Part shown: positions 42,211 to 46,471 of the stretch, one piece after another
How positions within the stretch are numbered: position 1 is the stretch's first letter
Layout: every line of letters begins with the position of its first letter
NCBI GenBank assembly: GCA_958449715.1
Contig: CAUDIU010000004.1
Coordinates: 1-46,471 of the forward strand
DNA length: 46,471 nucleotides
Direction of reading: 5' to 3'
Origin: an uncultured Clostridium sp.
GTDB taxonomy: Bacteria > Cyanobacteriota > Vampirovibrionia > Gastranaerophilales > Gastranaerophilaceae
Made by a program: the position numbers and the translations under genes
The notes under the pieces: model-generated
What the model was told of the DNA's origin: nothing
Seen by the model: the letters and a program-made list of their open reading frames with translations, nothing else
Database searches by the model: none

Positions 42211-42250
42211 AAAAATTTTTTCACATGTTTTATGATAGCTGGAAAAAATC

Positions 42251-42805
42251 ATGGCAATAACTGATATAATAAAAAAGACTTGTAAATCACTAGGCGAAAA
42301 TAATAAACCAACATATGTTGTAATGGCAATTGCAACAGTAAAAGGTATTTGTCGTCCAATGTTTACAATGATGGATAAGACAGAAAATCCTGAAACTAAA
42401 AAATATACAGCTCTTAGAGAAGGCTTAACAGAAGCAATCGCAATACCATCATATTGGGCTTGTGGAGAAATTGCAGGCAAATTTGCAAAAAAAGCATTCA
42501 ATAGTGATCCTGCACTAGCAAACCGTGCAGAAAAAAACTTAATGTTTATTGGAGTATGTACTGCAGCATTATTTGTAATTCCCGCTCTTTGTTCTGTGGC
42601 AATAAAACCTATAATGGATAAATTGGGACTTAAATCTCCTAAAGATAAAGCAAATAGCAATCAAAAACAACCTGCTGTAATTGAAAATACACCTCTTACA
42701 AATTCAACAGTAATTTCACAACCTGCAGTAAAACTTAATACTTATCCACAAATGAGTACTTTTGTAAATAGACCACAAGTTGGTCTAAGGGTAGGTGGCT
42801 TATGA
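42251..42805 (+). CDS. Uncharacterised small membrane protein (family member A)
   Basis: This 184-residue protein has an N-terminal amphipathic region, then CRPMFTMMDKTENPETKKY, then ALREGLTEAIAIPSYWACGE. A hydrophobic segment (about 100-122, GVCTAALFVIPALCSVAI) ends in KPIMDKLGLKSPKD. A polar tail follows. I recognise no family, but the same order of elements is found in the next gene and, more loosely, in the 45024 gene. Only a weak GGAAAA ribosome site precedes the ATG. Its stop overlaps the next start (ATGA). Confidence 0.65.
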   Translation: MAITDIIKKTCKSLGENNKPTYVVMAIATVKGICRPMFTMMDKTENPETKKYTALREGLTEAIAIPSYWACGEIAGKFAKKAFNSDPALANRAEKNLMFIGVCTAALFVIPALCSVAIKPIMDKLGLKSPKDKANSNQKQPAVIENTPLTNSTVISQPAVKLNTYPQMSTFVNRPQVGLRVGGL

Positions 42806-43446
42806 TAGGAGCTATTAAAAACGTATTAACAAGTTCACAACTTGCAAGTGTTGCACAAAATACAACTCAATCTGTTGCAGCTGAAACAGTCTTAAAATCA
42901 ATAGGCAGACCAGGGTTTATTCTTATTGACAAAGATATTGATGCTGACACAAAACAATATGCAGCAGCAAAAGAATTCTTATACCAAGCAACTTGCTTAG
43001 GTGTATATATGGCATTAATTGTTCCTGTATTCAAAAAAGGCGGTTTTAAATTTGCTAAAAATGTAATATTCAAAAATACAGAAGGATTCCAACATTTTAA
43101 AGATGTTAAAGAATATATGCATTATAGAAAATTAGCAGATAATCCATCTTTAAACAACAGAATTCAAACCCTTGAAAAAGAAAGAATTACAGATAAAATT
43201 AAAATAAAAGACAAATATAATGACACCTTACTTGCTGAATTAAACAAAGAAAAGCCTGAAAAATTTGCTTATGTAAAAGGTGCTGTAGAATTAAGTAATA
43301 TCATTGGATCTGTCCTAGGTTTAGCAATTCTTGCACCACAAGTAAGCCATGCTTTTATTCACCCAGCTCTAAGATTTTTAGGTCTTGAAGAAAAAAAGGC
43401 AAAACAAAAAGCACAGCAACCTGCAAAACTTGATACAAAAGCTTAA
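42802..43446 (+). CDS. Uncharacterised small membrane protein (family member B)
   Basis: This 214-residue protein is a paralogue of the preceding one. IGRPGFILIDKDIDADTKQY lines up with the CRPMFTMMDK segment, AAAKEFLYQATCLGVYMAL with the ALREGLTEA segment, and the C-terminal hydrophobic stretch (about 165-190) runs into HPALRFLGLEEKKA. A charged helical insert (about 90-145) separates the parts. It is translationally coupled to member A. It overlaps the convergent trmFO by four bases. The function is unknown. Confidence 0.65.
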   Translation: MIGAIKNVLTSSQLASVAQNTTQSVAAETVLKSIGRPGFILIDKDIDADTKQYAAAKEFLYQATCLGVYMALIVPVFKKGGFKFAKNVIFKNTEGFQHFKDVKEYMHYRKLADNPSLNNRIQTLEKERITDKIKIKDKYNDTLLAELNKEKPEKFAYVKGAVELSNIIGSVLGLAILAPQVSHAFIHPALRFLGLEEKKAKQKAQQPAKLDTKA

Positions 43447-44747
43447 GCGATTAAATTTTGCAAATAATCAATAGAACGAACCACAATCAGTTCTGCTTTT
43501 AGCTTTTTATTTTTTCTTTCTTTTTTAGGTAATTCAACTGGTGTAACAATTCCCCAATTTGAATTTATCGGTTGGAATTTTTCATGACTTTCATCACTTA
43601 TATATTGAGTCAAAGCTCCCAGCATCGTTTCTTTAGGGAGTTCTAACAATTCTTCATTATTAATCAATCGAGCCATATTAATTCCTGCAAGCATACCTGT
43701 TGCAATTGATTCTGTATAACCTTCAGTACCAGTCAATTGACCTGCAAAAAACAAATCTTTTCGTTTTCTTGTCTGTAAAGAAGCATTCAAAATCTTTGGA
43801 GAATTAATGAATGTATTTCTATGCATAACTCCATATCTTACAATATTTACATTTTCTAACCCTGGAATTGATTGAAGTAATTCTTTTTGAGCACCCCATT
43901 TCAAATTTGTTTGGAATCCCACCAGATTAAATAACGTTTTAGCAGAATTATCCTGTCTTAATTGAACAACTGCATAATTTTCTTGTCCAGTACGCTTATC
44001 AACAAGTCCTACAGGTTTCATTGGTCCAAACCTTAAAGTATCAACTCCACGGGAAGCCAAAACTTCAATAGGCAGACAACTTTCAAAAAATTTAGCATTC
44101 TTTTCAAATTCTTTTAATTCGATTTTTGGAGCATTAATCAATATATTGTAAAAATTTTCATACTCCTCTTTATTCATAGGACAATTAATATATGATGCCT
44201 CTCCTTTATCATATCTGCTTGCCCAAAAAGCTTTATCAAAATTTATACTATCTTTTTCTACAATAGGTGCAATCGCATCAAAAAAATGCAAATGTTCACT
44301 TTGAGTAAACTCTTTAATTGAATCAGCTAATTTATCTGAAGTTAAAGGACCTGAAGCCATAATTGTATAACCTTCAGGAATTGATGTAACTTCATCTTTA
44401 ATAACATTAATATTTTCATCAGCTTCTATTCTTTTAGTAACAGTTTCAGAAAAAAGTTCTCTGTCAATTGCCAAGGCATTACCTGCTGGGACTGAACATT
44501 CTCTTGCAATCGTTATCAGCTCTCCGCCAAGAATTTCCATTTCTTTTTTCAATAATCCTGATGCATTTGAGCAATCAGAAGCTCCCAAACTATTTGAACA
44601 TACAAATTCCGCAAATTTATCTGTCTTATGCGCACCTGTAGATTTTTTAGGTCGCATTTCATATAAATTAACTTTTAATCCTCTTTTTGAAAGCTGTAAA
44701 GCAGCTTCAGAACCAGCCAATCCGGCACCAATTACATTTATTTCCAT
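43443..44747 (-). CDS. trmFO: Folate/FAD-dependent tRNA m5U54 methyltransferase TrmFO
   Basis: This 434-residue flavoprotein has the FAD motif VIGAGLAGSEAA at residue 5, then YEMRP, FAEFVCSNSLG, VPAGNALAIDRE and the end motif FFAGQLTGTEGYTESIATG. It methylates U54 of tRNA using methylenetetrahydrofolate, the non-SAM route found in Firmicutes, cyanobacteria and others. No ribosome site precedes the ATG at 44747. A promoter with a perfect TTGACA ends just upstream, so the mRNA is probably leaderless. Confidence 0.96.
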   Translation of the reverse strand: MEINVIGAGLAGSEAALQLSKRGLKVNLYEMRPKKSTGAHKTDKFAEFVCSNSLGASDCSNASGLLKKEMEILGGELITIARECSVPAGNALAIDRELFSETVTKRIEADENINVIKDEVTSIPEGYTIMASGPLTSDKLADSIKEFTQSEHLHFFDAIAPIVEKDSINFDKAFWASRYDKGEASYINCPMNKEEYENFYNILINAPKIELKEFEKNAKFFESCLPIEVLASRGVDTLRFGPMKPVGLVDKRTGQENYAVVQLRQDNSAKTLFNLVGFQTNLKWGAQKELLQSIPGLENVNIVRYGVMHRNTFINSPKILNASLQTRKRKDLFFAGQLTGTEGYTESIATGMLAGINMARLINNEELLELPKETMLGALTQYISDESHEKFQPINSNWGIVTPVELPKKERKNKKLKAELIVVRSIDYLQNLIA

Positions 44748-44753
44748 AAGATG

Positions 44754-44782
44754 AGTTTATACCAGATAAAAAAGAGTGTCAA
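44754..44782 (-). promoter_or_regulatory. Predicted promoter of trmFO (leaderless)
   Basis: On the minus strand a perfect TTGACA (44777-44782) is followed after 17 bases by TAAACT (44754-44759). Alternatively an extended TGG-TATAAA (44756-44761) follows after 15. Both put the transcription start at about 44747-44749, at the ATG. Confidence 0.65.
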
Positions 44783-44827
44783 TTTTAATAGACAATTGGG
44801 TGATTTTTTATCTATCATTAGAGTTTA

Positions 44828-44841
44828 TTACAAATTTGTAA
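44828..44841. promoter_or_regulatory. Perfect 14-bp palindrome upstream of the 45024 gene
   Basis: TTACAAATTTGTAA reads the same on both strands. It lies 29 bases upstream of the -35 of the 45024 promoter and 46 bases upstream of the trmFO -35, where a regulator could affect both genes. Confidence 0.4.
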
Positions 44842-44869
44842 AATAATTATTATAATTGTAGTAAAAAAC

Positions 44870-44898
44870 TTGCAACTTTTTTTAATATTAAGTATAAT
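44870..44898 (+). promoter_or_regulatory. Predicted sigma70 promoter of the 45024 gene
   Basis: TTGCAA (44870-44875), 17 bases and a perfect TATAAT (44893-44898). The leader to the ATG at 45024 would be about 120 bases, much longer than elsewhere in this window. Confidence 0.65.
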
Positions 44899-45023
44899 AA
44901 ATACACTTAATACATTTATGACCTTTTGTTAATTTTTTGTAAAAATTCACTAGCAAAAAAGCAATAAGTGTAAAAGATCAGTTTTTAAATACATGTGTAG
45001 TTATGAAAATTTAAAGTAGGGAT

Positions 45024-46471
45024 ATGGCAGTAAAAGCAATCAATTCAACACTAAATGTTGCAAAACACAATAATCTTAAAGAACAAAATCAACAAAAACA
45101 TCAACAAACATCTTTCACAGGTAGTTTTAACCCTGTTGTTACATTAATGGATGCTATAGACAAAGGTGGTTTTGCAGCTTCATTTATCGCTCAAGACGGT
45201 ATCGGAATGGTTGCACCAAGAATTTATGAAGGTTTAAACCGCAACAGAGAAAAAGATGAAAACGGCAAAAAAATTGGGCCTTTAAACTGGGAATTTGCAA
45301 GAAGAGAAGGTATCCGAGAAATCTTAAGCGGACCTAGTGCATTCTTAATTCCTATGGGAATAATGGCTATAATAAAGAAAACATCTGGTACTGCCAATAA
45401 TGTACACGTAAGCCATATTGAAGCTTTAGGACAAAATTTTGCAGATTATGCTGCTAAACATCCTGAACAATTAAAAAATTCTGCAGAATTCAAAAAAGGT
45501 TATTACGCTCAAATATTAGAAAATGCACTTGAAAATTCTACAGATGAAACATTTAAAGGAGAACAATTAAAAGAAAAAGCTAAAAACTTTGCAGAAAAAC
45601 TTGTTGATTCTGAAGAAAAACGAGCAAACAAAGATAAGAAAAACGCGAATAAACTTCAAGCAGAAATTGTTGACGAATATATGAAATTAAGAAAACAATA
45701 TTCTGCACCATCTGGAAACGAATTAGAAGTATCTCTAAAAGTTTCAGGCAAAGAAAAACCTCTTGGAACTAATATAAGACAATTAGTTCAAAGTTTAACT
45801 GATTATTCTGGAGATGCTTTAGAAAAAGTTAATAAACATTTAGAAAAACATGCAAATGGCAGTATTGATGAATACATTAAGAAATTCAACACTAATAGAG
45901 CAGGCACAAGAGTTCTTGCTAATTTAGGAATGTGGTCAGCAGTTGTTGGCTTCTATACATTAATTCCTAAATTATATAATTTAGGATTAAAACATGACCC
46001 AGGATTAAAAGGTCTTGTAGACGAAGGAGCCGAAAACAACACTGCTGCAAAAACAGAAGATAAAGCAAAAGAAGATAAAAAAGCTGAAACTAAAGATCAA
46101 ACAAAAGATAAAAATGTAGCTTTCACTGGCGGAATTGCTTCAATGGCTGGGAAAACAGCAATGAAAGAAGGCGGAATCAGCAAAGTGCTGAAAATTTTTG
46201 AATTCAACGGAGCATCAATGTCAGTACCAGCAATGCTTACATTATTATTCGGTTTTTGCTTACCTCCAAGATATATAAATGCAAAAAGCGACAAAGAACG
46301 TAAAGAAATTTTAGTTCGAGATATTTCAAGTTTCACGGCAATCTTATTTGGAGCAAAAGCATTATCAAGAGGCTTTTCTGACGTATTCGCAAATGCATCA
46401 GGTTTCGCTTTAAATATAAAACCTGAAAATCATAACAAAAATTTCTTTAACAAATTGAAAAACTATTTCAC
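45024..46471 (+). CDS. Uncharacterised membrane protein (family member C), cut by window end
   Basis: The frame stays open for 482 codons to the window edge. The ATG follows GTAGGG. The product begins MAVKAINSTLNVAKHNN, then a Gln-rich stretch and TSFTGSFNPV (about 31-40). LMDAIDKGGF and, further on, FARREGIREILSGPSAFLIP follow, similar in order to members A and B upstream. A charged helical region runs to about 290. A hydrophobic segment then ends in IPKLYNLGLKHDPG, a Lys/Asp/Glu-rich linker follows, and a second motif NVAFTGGIAS opens a further hydrophobic part (VPAMLTLLFGFCLPPRY). The function is unknown. It is probably membrane-bound. Confidence 0.7.
   Translation, partial: MAVKAINSTLNVAKHNNLKEQNQQKHQQTSFTGSFNPVVTLMDAIDKGGFAASFIAQDGIGMVAPRIYEGLNRNREKDENGKKIGPLNWEFARREGIREILSGPSAFLIPMGIMAIIKKTSGTANNVHVSHIEALGQNFADYAAKHPEQLKNSAEFKKGYYAQILENALENSTDETFKGEQLKEKAKNFAEKLVDSEEKRANKDKKNANKLQAEIVDEYMKLRKQYSAPSGNELEVSLKVSGKEKPLGTNIRQLVQSLTDYSGDALEKVNKHLEKHANGSIDEYIKKFNTNRAGTRVLANLGMWSAVVGFYTLIPKLYNLGLKHDPGLKGLVDEGAENNTAAKTEDKAKEDKKAETKDQTKDKNVAFTGGIASMAGKTAMKEGGISKVLKIFEFNGASMSVPAMLTLLFGFCLPPRYINAKSDKERKEILVRDISSFTAILFGAKALSRGFSDVFANASGFALNIKPENHNKNFFNKLKNYF

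Noticed and set aside
42175..42660. 161-codon open frame on the minus strand
   Set aside because: It lies antisense to the 42251 gene. Composition and lack of motifs fit a shadow frame.
44902..44972. Inverted repeat TACACTTA/TAAGTGTA in the 45024 leader
   Set aside because: The first arm starts before the predicted transcription start, so the RNA stem would be incomplete. Only 8 bp over 55 bases.
1..46471. CRISPR arrays, tRNA/rRNA genes, insertion sequences, prophage
   Set aside because: No periodic repeats, no tRNA-like T-loop/acceptor pairs in the intergenic regions, and no transposase, integrase or phage-like genes were seen.

Overview
The window is an AT-rich chromosomal segment of a diderm bacterium. 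It carries lipid A genes (lpxB end, lpxI), an LptD-like outer-membrane protein, a heptose kinase, an O-antigen ligase and a periplasmic Spy-like protein. It also holds many hydrophobic or short proteins that match no family I recognise. The mix of very low GC, LPS genes, TrmFO, DUF4330, a GHL10 hydrolase and these lineage-type proteins fits non-photosynthetic Cyanobacteriota (Melainabacteria/Vampirovibrionia, order Gastranaerophilales). That placement is inferred from gene content; no rRNA gene is present. I saw no tRNA, rRNA, insertion sequence, phage or CRISPR array.

Layout. 1-5320 (minus): an envelope operon of a 34-residue membrane peptide, an M23 peptidase, an LptD-like protein, a class II aldolase, lpxI and lpxB (cut by the window edge). 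5410-10056 (plus): a degenerate STAND/TPR protein, rsmG, and several unknown small proteins around a 390-base intergenic stretch. 10115-14256 (minus): a surface-sugar operon (heptose kinase, DUF4330 protein, O-antigen ligase, DegT aminotransferase). 14409-22139: an unknown small protein, a metallophosphoesterase (minus), ispG, a run of three exported proteins ending in a GHL10 hydrolase, and comEC. 22140-24049 (minus): pyrF and rmuC. 24311-25738 (plus): a LuxR-type response regulator and a sensor-less histidine kinase.

25719-30831 is the most unusual part. Two divergent long membrane proteins share a repeated hydrophobic module ending in an R-I-G motif, and one is fused to an ABC1/UbiB-type kinase domain. 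30879-35487 (minus): peptide-type ABC transporter genes without ATPase subunits, followed by mgtC. 35662-37611: groES-groEL without a visible CIRCE element. 37669-42063 (minus): an EF-hand repeat protein, cysK, and a module of zinc-finger anti-sigma-like protein, ECF sigma factor and Spy-like protein. 42251-46471: three related small membrane proteins (the last cut by the window edge) around trmFO.

Regulation. Several housekeeping genes (5410 gene, ispG, comEC, pyrF, trmFO) lack a Shine-Dalgarno sequence and have a promoter -10 box directly against the start codon, which suggests leaderless mRNAs. Four convergent gene pairs meet with 0-1 bases between stops or overlap by up to 20 bases.
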